Assembly (NCBI GenBank): GCA_037893245.1
Contig: JBAIAA010000900.1
Coordinates: 124,001-188,000, forward strand
Reading direction: 5' to 3'
Source: Crossaster papposus
Taxonomy: Eukaryota > Echinodermata > Asteroidea > Velatida > Solasteridae
DNA length: 64,000 nt
Below, piece by piece: positions 43,601 through 55,600 of this stretch (position 1 is the first letter of the stretch; the number at the start of each line of letters is the position of its first letter). Below the pieces are notes generated by a model that saw only the letters and a list, made by a program, of their open reading frames with translations, was not told where the DNA came from and did no database searches. A program made the position numbers and the translations under genes.

Positions 43601-44782
43601 TTAGGATTCTGAAATATAGATTTCTGTAATATTTTTTGTATTTATCTATCAATTAGATCCGAAAATTTCCAATTTAAAGCACAAAATATGAAGAAATATC
43701 AAGCTAAATATAGACAAACGTGTATCCCTGACGTTGCTGTCGACCGGAAAGGTTTGTTTATCCTAAAAACAAATTGAGGTCAAGGCGGGTTTGCACATGC
43801 ACGAGTGAAACATGGAATTGGCTTATTGTGGATATTGGCTTATTGTGGTTCAAGACGTGTTGTCGAGTCTGGAGTCCCTCTTCACTCATATCTCTCTATG
43901 CATCTTGAGTCTTGATCAGCACACTTTCGTTCTTGTTGGATTTACAATGTCTGAAATGAAGAGTAAACGCTGTTATTCAAACTGAGTGCAAAGACAAAGG
44001 GCCTGTTTGTTTTGCACAGATTTGGTGATCTGGAGCATCAATAGCTGATCCAGATCACGTTTAAAGGATTTGCTCGCGAGGTGGGTCAGCAAGATCCAAG
44101 ATGGCGACATTCACAACGGACGGACATAAAAATTGATTATTTTTAAAGATGTAAAACATGAAATGAGCTTTTGTGACAATATATTTTTTAAAGAATGTTC
44201 ATGATTTAAAATAGTATGATTAATTTACCTTTTGTGGAGATTTTAGATAGTTTTATATCGCAAATAGTCTGTCTGCCTACAAAATTCAAAGCAGACGGCA
44301 TTTCTCTTGTGTATTTGGATTTGATGAGTGAAAGTGGTACCATTCTTTTCGCACGGCGCAGTGCTGGATCACATATTCTCATGTATGAAACAAACAGGCC
44401 CAAAATACAAACAGATGTTAATTTTAAGTCAGAATTAATTTTATAAATATATAAAAACTGTGAGTAGACTGAAAACAAAAATAAATTGTGATTTAAACAA
44501 AAAGAAGTTTTTCTATACATTTCATGAATGATTTGAGTCTCTCTTGAAACAAATTGTCTCTCTGGAATTAAAATAGAAACAGTTAAAACAAAAATGAAAC
44601 AAGTCTAAAGAAATGTGTTTATAGTTGCCAAATAGCACTGACAATATACTCATGCTGCTGTTGGATTAATGGGTTTAGTTACCAGAAAATCATGTGACAT
44701 TCATAATTAACAACGTTTCTAGTATTAACAAACACAAAGGTGAATTTGTGTATGATGCAGATTAGCTCAACTGATTAGGTTA

Positions 44783-45190
44783 ATGATTGGCAGTAAGCAT
44801 GCATTGATTGGCAGTAAGCATGCATTGATTGGCAGTAAGCATGCAATGATTGGCAGTAAGCATGCAATGATTGGCAGTAAGCATGCATTGATTGGCAGTA
44901 AGCATGCAATGATTGGCAGTAAGCATGCAATGATTGACAGTAAGCATGCAATGATTGGCAGTAAGCATGCAATGATTGGCAGTAAGCATGCAATAATTGG
45001 CAGTAAGCATGCAATGATTGGCAGTAAGCATGCAATGATTGGCAGTAAGCATGCAATGATTGACAGTAAGCATACATTGATTGGCAGTAAGCATGCAATG
45101 ATTGGCAGTAAGCATACAATGATTGGCAGTAAGCAGGCAATGATTGGCAGTAAGCATGCAATGATTGACAGTAAGCATGCAATGATTACC
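44783..45190 (+). repeat. 21-bp satellite, 20 copies, with inverted CCAAT boxes
   Basis: Unit: atgattggcagtaagcatgc plus a. Twenty units in register; three (8th, 15th, 20th) read attgaca instead of attggca, and a few start attgattgg. Minus-strand units contain GCCAATCA, an NF-Y-type CCAAT box. GCATGC is palindromic. 21 bp is a multiple of three, so long frames on both strands are artefacts. Confidence 0.9.
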
Positions 45191-45264
45191 TAAGACATAA
45201 AACTGTTTTTTTTTGTGAATTGATTTTCAGATTAAATTCCCCAAATAAATTCTGAGCTTTGACT

Positions 45265-45487
45265 TTAACCAGTTCGCGCCGGAGGACGTATATACTCAAA
45301 GTTTCCCCTAGATTCAAAACGGATGATGCATAAACACGCCACGAGCAAGGCCGGAAATGTCTGTCAGCAGCGGGAATGGCCGGAAATGCGTGGGTGTGCT
45401 TCCCGGTACTATCGGCCTGAACCCGCCTCAGATCGAGTTTCGTTAACAATAATCCCGCGCCTCGGCTCAGTGATATTAAAATAATCA
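45265..45487 (-). mobile_element. CCAGTTCG/TTAA MITE, right end eroded
   Basis: TTAA then ccagttcgcgccggaggacg, ggatgatgcataaacacgcc, ggccggaaatgtctgtcagc and gatcgagtttcgttaac. The other terminus is missing after gtgatattaaaataatc. The STRIP-side neighbour is the 21-bp satellite. Confidence 0.8.
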
Positions 45488-46261
45488 AAAAAATAAGGCA
45501 AAAAAACCAAACTAACTTCTGTTTCCAATTACCAACCGACCGGCCCTATTTTGAACCCCACTCCTATTTATTTTATGACAATTCCCCATCCCCCCAAAAA
45601 AATAAAAATAAAAAATAAAAAATACGCCCGACCTCTATCTTTCTAATAAAAATATTTGTATCAATAATGTATCATGTTAGCTAAACGATGCTCATTTTGC
45701 AATCTTTGAGCTGTTATCGTTTTGTTTTTTTTCATTAAACAGAACTTACAGAAGTGAATGCTGATTCCCTGTGGTTTATTTAGGCCTATTGTTGTACACA
45801 AACAAAATTAACTTAAGCGATGTGTCCATTGTGTCGGGAACGAAGGAAATTCCTCCCCCCCCCCCCCCACCCCCACAAAAAATACCCAAAAGAAAACAAA
45901 CAAACCTACCTACCTACCTACCCTAATTGGGAAGGCCTTGTAATCGGAAACAGAAGTATTTTTGGGGGGCCTTAAAAATAATGTGGACCATTCCCGTCTT
46001 TACACTTGTTCTCTGGTTTTATAGGACTTGCTAAAAACACTTCTAGAAATACCCCCAAACTTGTCCTGAATTTTTTTTTCATTTCATGCCAATAAAAAAG
46101 CAAGCAAATTTGAAAAACAAAAAACAATTTCAGAAATGCAATATACGAGAGGTGATTGATCAGTTTGTCGCCTCTGGTAGAGAGATGAGATATTAAAGTT
46201 TTCAATGAATTTGTATGCAGCTCCACTTGTTTAATAATTACACAGGAAGTTTGTAAATGGT

Positions 46262-46625
46262 CACACTATCACCAGGATCTACTAAGCTGATCTAAAATAG
46301 CTACGGAAGAAAGATTTGGTGTGGGAAGATGACAAGAGGGGTGCTCTTCCACCAGGACAATGCTCCAGCCCACACCTTCACAGTGGCCACGGCTGCCATC
46401 CAGAAATGAGGATTTGAACTGGTTGAACAGCTTCCTGGAGCTTGGTGGTCACCATTTTGCCTCAGATGATAACATCATTGATGATGTAAACCACTCCCTA
46501 GTGGCCCAAGATGATGGATTCTACACAGAAGAGATCTCTATGCTTCATGACTGCTGGACTAAGTGTGTCAATGCAGGAGTGGACTTGTTGACAAATACAT
46601 GTGTTTGATTTTCTAAAACCGACTC
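46262..46625 (+). pseudogene. Tc1/mariner transposase remnant, copy 1
   Basis: Frame-shifted translation reads FHQDNAPAHT, the catalytic-domain block of mariner-family (SETMAR-like) transposases, then LGGHHFASDDN, LVAQDDGFYTEEI and MLHDCWTKCVN. Only the C-terminal quarter remains, with internal stops and a deletion of the HPPYSPDLAPSD block. Inactive. Confidence 0.8.
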
Positions 46626-48415
46626 TTTCTACCTTAGGCTACAAACTTATCAATTACCCCTCGTACATATTCCCTGAACGCTACATGGTTAAAATCAATT
46701 ACCTTACACTCGTTAAGTATATTAATGGCGCTGGCCTGTTTTTTGCCTTTTAGTAAGCTCTGGTGAAGTCAAGCTGAGGGGGGAAAACAACAGAATACAA
46801 GACAGTAGAAAGTATGAAGAAATCCGTAATCACTGGGTGAAAGAGAGAGCACAAAGCTTGTCAATATGTTAGCAGATGGAAGCACGGTAGTCGGGTAGTT
46901 ATGTTGACACATGAGCAGGGGTTTGGGCAATGAAACACAGCGAATATGTGAGGACTCGTGGTGCCAGACTTGATGCACCTTTACACTAACCTTGCGATGA
47001 TGTAGCACCCCATTTACTACTAGACTGCCTTCTGTTGATATCAAGGAGATGGCGGCAGGCAAAATAACCGTTATTAACAGATCACACACATCTTGTGATA
47101 AAGGTCCTCACAAGTAAAGATATGGTCACACTGTCATGTTTTTGTGACCGCAGCCCCCTGATTAGTCGTAGCAGTTTTAATTGGGATGAATCAGGAGAAA
47201 ATGGTGTACTACGGTTCTACTAATGGTGTACTACGATAGCGTCAGGACTAGTCAGGACTACTCTACGATTACAGCCGTTTTGTCAAGCTTCACTACGATT
47301 CCAGGCGATTTTCCAATATATAATGGGCCTAATATCTGGACCTGGTCAGTCACGGGTATTCGTAGTGATTCCTGATAAAAATAAACCACGGAAGGCCAAG
47401 AATGGCTACAAGATGGTGCTACGACTGTGCGTGATTGAGTTACGATCAAACTGCAACTGCCCTATGGTTTGACAAAAATCATAACACCGCTACGACAGTT
47501 GTAAACAGTTCAAAAATGTCGGGGGAGTTTTCCGACGAGCCAAGATTCATGACAACTCATCAAGATTCATCAGGATCCACCAAGATGCCGCTACGAGTTT
47601 GTCCAGGAATCACCCAAATTTTGGGAATCTTGGGCTATGGTCGTTAAAATCGTGACAGTGTTTCCTAGGCCCTATGTACCAATGGTTTCTAGCGAAACAA
47701 CTAGCATTTTGCTTGCTGGAAAAGAAAGGTAATATTCCACGATGTTAAGATTGCGAATTTGTTAACGACAAACTTTTAAAGCAAGGGTGATAGTAGAGAC
47801 AGAGAGTTGTTATTACTCACAAGCATCCCATTATAGTCTCTAGAGTAGAGAATGTAGTTTGTTGACAAAATTCATATTAGTTAGGTTAAATACCAGCAGT
47901 TTTACCAGCACTGTTAAACCCTAGTGAACCTCTTTATTGCAGTAAAATTTAGTCTGAATTTCAAAATCGGTGGCGTACGAAAATTGGGCACAAAATTGAC
48001 CGAGTGTCCCTGAACAAATCTTGGCAAATCTCAAGGGAACATACAAGAATGCCAAGCCGACAAGTTCTGATAAATCATTATTATCTCCACCCACCTGTAA
48101 GTTTGTGAGAAAATAAACTTCTAATTTTGGGGCACATTTGTATAGGGTTTATTGTGCACTTTAAAAGAAAATTTGAAAATCACACCACAATGCAATTTCT
48201 TTTATAACTTTGTAACGGGTAGATAAACCCAAGGCTAACAAATGATAATGTGTAGAGATTCATGAAAATTCACTTACTGTGAAATTTAAGAAAAATATTG
48301 CCCAAGCAGAGAAAGTGCGCCATTTTAGAGGCCGGGCCATTCATCAACACATTGTGCCTGTTCGGAGCGGGCAAATTGCTTGGCCTCCGGTGGACCTGCA
48401 AACGTGGTGGTATAG

Positions 48416-48655
48416 ACCATGTGCCCTCTGTTTACATCTGTAGTCAAATGTGCCCGGCAGTATGAGCACGCATCATGTTTTACATAAATTTGGTTAAGAG
48501 ATGACAACCGAGGTCACATATTTCAAAGGCGATCTGACCTGCGACGTCACTCTTTAAGCAAATATTATGTAAAACACGATGTGTGCGCATCACTGCCGGG
48601 CACATTTGAATATAAATGTAAACACGTGACGTCAGAGGGCACATGGTCTATAGAG
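48416..48655. repeat. Inverted repeat downstream of stabilin
   Basis: Arms accatgtgccctctg...caaatgtgcccggcagt (left) and actgccgggcacatttga...cagagggcacatggt (right) pair over about 75-90 bp around a 70-bp spacer. A MITE-like hairpin. The left arm continues catcatgttttacataaatt. Confidence 0.75.
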
Positions 48656-48767
48656 TGCAGTATCTGTTCACAATATGCAGCAGTGCGTGGCGGTCTATAC
48701 AGCCATAATTGCAGGTCGAGGCCTCGGATATTGCTGCCTTTTTTTAGAACCGCTCATCCAAACAACT

Positions 48768-48842
48768 TTACACTTGACGCTGTACATTCTTGGGTCCTGA
48801 ACAATACACCCGTCGATTTTCAACTTCATACAGTGCCTGGTT
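48768..48842 (-). CDS. Possible terminal stabilin exon (weak)
   Basis: After the NPxY exon the reading frame is open at a codon boundary. The first in-frame acceptor downstream (gattatcttcag) would add NQALYEVENRRVYCSGP... and a stop. An alternative acceptor (ttgttcag) gives a different short tail. Neither resembles a vertebrate stabilin end, so this is only a placeholder for the missing last exon. Confidence 0.25.
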   Translation of the reverse strand, partial: NQALYEVENRRVYCSGPKNVQRQV

Positions 48843-48972
48843 CTGAAGATAATCAAATTACGGACGGACACACAAACAGACAGAGAATCCAGCAATTATG
48901 GTTAGATAATTCTACTTAAATGTTAGTACTTTGAGTTAGTACGTTAGAGACAAACTTGACAGTCCTACTTAC

Positions 48973-49610
48973 ATCTGCAAAGCCGATGGTGTCACTATCC
49001 ATTTCTACTGAGTTGTAAGCACGGCCGTGGTATGTAGGATTGCGGAATGCCGTTTCGGAATCATCATCTTCCTCTTCCTCCTCTGGTATCGTGTTGCTAC
49101 GACTGAACGTCACGCTGCCGTCTTCTGTGCCACCGTTCTGTCCATAAAAAATGTATTTTTTTAAAATTCAACAGGGCTCTTGCTGACCCACTCAGAAGAA
49201 ACTATTTTCCTACCAGTGGATGGAGGTAATTAAGTGTCGGGGTTTAACCAGTTCGTGTCGGAGTACAAGTATATACGCAAAATTTATACGGAATTTTAAA
49301 AAGATGACAGATAAACACGTCACAAGCAAGACAGGAAATATATATGTTAGTGACCGGCTCACAGCGAGCTTACAAAATAATATATTATGTTTAATTAAAA
49401 TACAATCTTGGTCCTGGGGAACCAGACTGAAATCTCACACAGACTTACAACACTGTAACGCGAGATGACATGGCGGGAACCAGACTGCCGTTTCCTCTTT
49501 ACTCTGATGAAGATTATAAATGCGACGAACACGAGGAGTATGATGACAAAGACCGTGATGAGAATTCCGGCAAAGATTCTACTGATGGACGTGCCTCCAT
49601 GTAGGTTTAC
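48973..49610 (-). CDS. STAB2: Stabilin exons: transmembrane segment and NPxY tail
   Basis: Exon 49449-49610 encodes IFAGILITVFVIILLVFVAF, a single membrane-spanning helix, followed by basic stop-transfer residues RVKRKR. Exon 48973-49137 encodes an acidic run EEEEEDDD and FRNPTYHGRAY, which contains an NPxY endocytosis signal as in vertebrate stabilin tails. The tail probably continues in one more exon. Confidence 0.88.
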
Positions 49611-52600
49611 CTGTCGGATGTAACGTGGACAAATACGAATAAATAGGCTTTTTTTATTACTATTACTTTGTTCAGGTAATGAAACCAAGGACCACTAGGC
49701 ACTGTGGCTCGTAAGCCTCAAGTAACCTGTTAAAGAGAAAAGACAATGTTTACAGTTTTAGAAGTGGACGGAAAACCCCAGGGGCCAATTTCATAGAGCT
49801 GCTTAAGCATAAAAATTGCTTAAGCACAAAATATTCTTGCTTATTAAAACCAGCTTACCAGCCACAACTCCATGTGATGTATATTATTTGTGATTGCTAC
49901 TTGGCTGTTGTTAGCTTAGCATAACAATCGCATGGAATTTTGGCTCCTTACCTGATTTATTAAGCAAGAGTTTTTGTGCTTAAGCAAGAGTTTTTGTGCT
50001 TAAGCAACAAATTTGCTTAAGCAGCTCTATGAAATTGGCCCCAGGTCACAAAATGAAAGAAAACGGTTAAGGGGATCACCATCAAAAATTAAGGTTGAAA
50101 AAGCGTTCACAGTGAGAGTCAAATTAGCTTGTTTTCTCTGTAGGTGTGAAAAGTGAACATGCATGGGTCATTCCGTGTCAAATCAAACACTCACGCTAGG
50201 TCAAATCTCACAGATTTTCTTTAAATTTGCTGGAATTGTTTGTTTGGTCATTTTTGACCTTGACCTTTTACTTTAACATTGGATATTTATATCTCTAGTT
50301 GGGAATGCTAAACATAACCAAGTTTTATCTCAAACTATAACTCGCTATGTAAGAAATTCTCTAGGCTTCGAATAAAAAGTGACAGAAGTCACAAAATTGA
50401 TTTTTTTTGTATTGCCAGAAGAATGTCTTGGCTGTACTCAATAAACGTCAATAAAACACTTTTTATAGAAATACAGATATGGGAGAAATATGAAAGGAAA
50501 AAAACCCAGCACTTACATCGTTGAATTTATTCAAGCCAGCCGTTATTGGTTCAGAGACGATATGAAGCACGCCATTAGTGGTGGGTATATTAAACAAACT
50601 GACTGCAGCGTTGTTAATCAAGGTGTCATTCTGATAGGAAGATAGGAAGACATTCTTTGACATGAATATTGGCAAATTGTTGTTAAGATTTTTGTGAAAT
50701 ACATCACAATTCTTCTTCCTTGGAGGTCTCGTGCATCTTGACGATTAATGAGAGCTCTTTTGGAGAGACACATATATCAGGCTTTTAAGCAGACACAGGT
50801 AAAAATGTAGGAGAAAAGTACAATTAACATTATCAAAAAAGCAGGTAAAAAGTAGGACTTTGGAGAACAAAATCTTTGAGGATAAACTTATGAATTTTGT
50901 GGGTTTTTAGAAATATTTTCTTAAAGATACCCCATGTCCACAGCATCATAAATAGTCTTGGTTCCAAGGAGTCCTAACCGCGGTATGCAGCGCGCATATG
51001 CCATCGATGCGAGCGCCATCTAACGTACGCAAAAACCATCGGATAGGACGTCTTAACTCTCTTACATTTAAGCTATTCAACAGTAATTTGGCTGGTAAAA
51101 TTGTAGATAGCTGCATAAGGTATACTGAAGCTTTTAAATTTGGTTTGTGCTCGACTCACCCCATCACTGGACACTGCTACGGTCAGTTTTAAGAAGTTTG
51201 GTTTTCATGTTTTAAGAAGTTTGGTTTGTGCTCGACTCACCCCATCACTGGACACTGCTACGGTCAGTTTTAAGAAGTTTGGTTTTCATGTTTTAAGAAG
51301 TTTGGTTTGTGCTCGACTCACCCCATCACTGGACACTGCTACGGTCAGTTTTAAGAAGTTTGGTTTTCATGTTTTAAGAAGTTTGGTTTGTGCTAGACTC
51401 ACCCCATCACTGGACACTGCTACGGTCAGTTTTAAGAAGTTTGGTTTTCATGTTTTAAGAAGTTTGGTTTGTGCTAGACTCACCCCATCACTGGACACTG
51501 CTACGGTCAGTTTTAAGAAGTTTGGTTTTCATGTTTTAAGAAGTTTGGTTTGTGCTCGACTCACCCCATCACTGGACACTGCTACGGTCAGTTTTAAGAA
51601 GTTTGGTTTTCATGTTTTAAGAAGTTTGGTTTGTGCTCGACTCACCCTATCACTGGACACTGCTACGGTCAGTTTTAAGAAGTTTGGTTTTCATGTTTTA
51701 AGAAGTTTGGTTTGTGCTCGACTCACCCTATCACTGGACACTGCTACGGTCAGTTTTAAGAAGTTTGGTTTTCATGTTTTAAGAAGTTTGGTTTGTGCTC
51801 GACTCACCCCATCACTGGACACTGCTACGGTCAGTTTTCGCTTGGACCATGTAGTCATGGATAGGTCGGGTACCAGTTGATCCTTGCGGTATGCCTTGCC
51901 AATCACTATGTGGTTACCGATGACAATATCTGTGAAATTCTGATAAAAGAAAAGAAGAAAAGAATTAAAACAAATAATTTGATTGCAATAATTCATTTTT
52001 TTTAAATGAGAAAAAACTGTCAAACATCTTCATAAAATGAAAAATAAATTGCTGAATTATTATGAAAGGACTAAGTAAATAATAGTCGTAAGCAACCTGT
52101 GAAATCCTGGCAGCTGCATGTAATGTGCTGTCAAAAATGTTTTTTGTTTTTTTAAATTTCCAATTATTGTTGGCAGACTATCATTGGAATTCTGACTATT
52201 TTCAAATACTGGCCCCGACTTACAAAATTTAGTCAAGCTAGTCTAGTTCCTTGACCTGATAATTCCCTTTCATATGTAAACTGCTCTGTTTTGTCTGAAG
52301 TAGGGTCAGGGAACCAGCTACTAGAATATTTGTTCTCTTGGTTTTTCCAGCATCCACAAACACACAACTTTATTAAGGTCAGTGTAACAATAGGCCGACA
52401 TCTGTGGGTAGCACACCCTGATATTTCCGACCTCGCTCGCCGCGAGCTGTTTATTGGTTGTGACGTGTTTATCCGTCATCTGTTTTGAATTCCGGAAAAA
52501 CTTTGCGTGTACACACGTCCGAGGACGTGGTTAAAGGTAGGTGACTATTTACTCCAAAAGCACAGAGCTGTAAACGCAAGGACCGATGACACTGCAAGGG

Positions 52601-55600
52601 CACTTACCGTGTTGGCTAATGCAGCCGTATTGATGGGAATAAAAAGTGTCAATATAGAAGACTCGTTCTTTAACTCATTAACAAGCTTGAGTCCTTCTGC
52701 TGGATACTGCTTTGCATAACCTACCAAAGCCTAGGAAACATAAACAAAATACATTACAGTTAGCAGCATTAGATAAATAATTATACACAAGTGAATAACA
52801 GCCAAACACAAGACTTAATGAACAACTATAATGAGATACAAAAAGGTGCTGTGACAAACTGGCATCGTTACTTTAAAAATGTTCAAGACATCTTATTTTC
52901 TTTGTGAATTAGGTCCAATTGCAATAAGATATATTCACTTGTACTTTGCAACAATGACCATTCTCCATATACAGGGTTAAATGTTAACAATGGTGGGATT
53001 TTCATATTTGATATGCATTTTACAATCAATGCTGTCCTAACACTTGCGAGAAAACCTGCATGTTCCCATTGTATTTAATTTTGTCATTCTACAAAAAAGT
53101 CGCGGTACGTTTACAAAAACAAAGTCCAATGGGAACACGGCTTTTGATCTGTGAAATGACAGCGCTCACAGAAATACTCACATGATAGTAAATTGAGAGT
53201 TTTGTCAAGCTCCCCAACGTCTCGTAAGCGTTGCCGTTGCACAGCAGGCCCGTACCCACGTAGCCAGGCTTACATTTACAGGTCACTCCCCTACCCACCC
53301 GAGTCCGTCCAACGGGACGGGTTGGGGATGGCTGAGGCCGGTCCGAGTCAGAAGGCGGCCCAACTGCAGCCACAGATAAAATAGGAAAAAACTATCAGAT
53401 ATATATCATTTGCCTCCCGGTGAAACTCTGTTTTGGGCCAGTGTACTTTCAGAAGACTATTGGAGTATTAAACGGACAGTAGATCATTTGTCAGTTGTGC
53501 ATTTGTATCGTTTGAAGCAGCAAAAGTGCTCAAACTATAAAGAAAGGTGCTTGACAACTAACCTTGTAAAGTTTTAGCTCTGTGAATAATGCATATTCCA
53601 AGAAAACAATATTCTAAGACTTTGATTTCAATTCAAAATTTGCCCAAAGTGGCCTGAAACCTTTTTTTCCAGAACCTAATTATCTTTTCCTAGAGAAAAT
53701 GCCTGTGAAACTTGGGTCAATTTCACAAAGCTCTGCGACGTGTCGCAACTCAAATTACAATGTGTAACGTGTCACATGATCCAAAATCACACGTCGTATG
53801 ATCCATTTCACGAAACTTGCTGTATATTCCAAAACAATAAAATTCTAAGACTTTCATTTTGAACCAACTTCTAATGGGAACTTCCAAAGATGGGACTCTA
53901 CAACATATCTGGGGCCATTACATGGAGCTGCTATAAAGCACAAACATTTGCTTAGCACAAACAAGTCTTGCTCAGTAAAAATAGGTTACCAGCCAAAAAT
54001 CCATGTTTTTTTTCATGCTAAGCAATCACAATAAACATCAGGTAAAAATTTGGTCTGTAACCCTGTTTTTGGCCAAGGACAAATGTTCATGCTAAGCAAA
54101 TGTTGGTGCTTAGCAGCTCCGTAAAATTGGACTCAGTTCTGTGCTTACTAGGACTCTCTGAGTTGTCATAGCACAAGGCGTTCTCATGACATCCCCCGTT
54201 GTCAAAGTTACACGCCAAACTTGGTCTATCCGGTGGCACTGAGCAGGTTATACCATCGCCGACAAGAGGGGGGTTGCAGGTGCATGATCTGGAATTCTGT
54301 GGGTGTGCAATAAGCAGGATATGTATACAATGTAATTAATAAAATATTGCTAATTCGTCAAACAAATCCCGAATGAAAACTAACTAGGTGACTCTAGAGG
54401 TTGAAGATTCAAATCCTGTTTCTGCCAGTTTTCTTTGTTCACTTTGAAAATTTAATAAAATATGGGTGATTCCTTTGCCAGTGATGGCCGTCTGAAGCCT
54501 TTTTTAAAATCTTGGCTTTGTTTTCAGATTTTCATCAATCTCCACCAGAACCACGGAGCCTTAACCAGTTCGTGCGGGGATTATTTTAACATCACCGAGC
54601 CGAGGCGCGGAATTATTTTTAACGAAACTCGATCCGAGCCGGATACAGGCCCCGGAAAGCACACCCACGCATTTCCGGCCTTGCTCGCTGCTGACAGACA
54701 TTTCCGGCCTTGCTCGTGACGTGTTTATGCGTCATCCGTTTTGAATCTGGAGAAAACTTTTGCGTGTACATACGTCCTCCAGGGCGAACTGGTTAAGTGT
54801 TTAAACCCAAATGGAATGACACTAGATACCTCTATGGTCAGAAAAAAAAGTTTCAAAAATCAGGGATCTGAAATGAGTAAGGTACACAGGTATTTCATAA
54901 TAATTTAGTTGTTTAGTTTTGTTATGTTTTCAAATGATGTATACTATATTTAAAGTCCATGAAAGATAATGTGAGTGCTGTGTCCAGTTGTCTAGAAGAC
55001 AAAACAAGTTGGCAAAAACAATACTATCGCACATCCAAGGTTTTGACTCAAAAGTAGCGTTGTTTTTGTTGAACTATTAACTCACTGGGCCAGTCAACTT
55101 GCAGGTTGCATCAACATTGCATCCGCCGCGATCCGTCATGCAGGGATCCATAGGCTGGCATATATAACCATCGCCTTCGTAGTTGTTATGGCAACGACAC
55201 GTGACCTCTGTGTTGACCTGAGAGCAGTCGGCATACAAGCTGCAGCCGCCATTGTCAAATCTACACTGGTTGATCACTGCATGAAATGGGAGAGAAGTGG
55301 CAAACAAATTACAATTTTCAAGTCAAATTTACTTCCAAGGATATCCTATTTTGTTTATGCAAATCGCTCATGACAAGGCCAAAAACCACTCGAGGTATAG
55401 GCTGCAGAGGAAAGTGTGGAAGAACCAGCCCCTCACACTGAAACAAGACAATCTGATCTCTGATTACAGTATGAATAGGGTTGGGGTGGGTAACTAGTCC
55501 ACTGCAAGGCATTAATAATGCTTCTACTCATATTAGGTGTAGAAGTGTCATAGCCCAGGCCAGGCTCGAACCTCCAACCTACAGAACTACTCGCAGACAA

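Larger units (their letters stand above)
40612..48767. other. Intergenic DNA between STRIP and stabilin
   Basis: Eight kilobases without a supported gene. Contents: poly-G at about 42100-42111; a repeat fragment (about 42240-42320) shared with 61741-61836; a phrase (ttaggccctcttaacttatttgaa) shared by 37658 and 43300; the 21-bp satellite (44783-45190); a TTAA MITE (45265-45487); a mariner remnant (46262-46625); a CTACGA-rich stretch (47220-47600); and a hairpin at 48416-48655. Reading frames here are short and unsupported. Confidence 0.5.

Noticed and set aside
43322..43612. 96-codon plus-strand frame
   Set aside because: Begins in sequence repeated near 37658; no recognisable motif, no splice signals, composition like its surroundings.
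44775..45193. Long repeat-protein frames on both strands (7-residue units)
   Set aside because: Artefact of the 21-bp satellite; open in several frames on both strands at once.
46769..47089. Minus-strand frame that looked faintly like a FAS1 strand (STEGSLVVNG)
   Set aside because: It is downstream of the stabilin tail, has no splice sites in phase and lacks the H1/H2 motifs. Chance similarity.
48325..48507. Minus-strand frame with GPPEAK as the last stabilin exon
   Set aside because: The acceptor present puts the PPE frame out of phase with the NPxY exon, and the region is an inverted-repeat element.
51140..51880. 246-codon plus-strand reading frame made of a 27-residue repeat
   Set aside because: It is antisense to stabilin and open only because the 81-bp satellite is a multiple of three. 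No start context or homology supports it.
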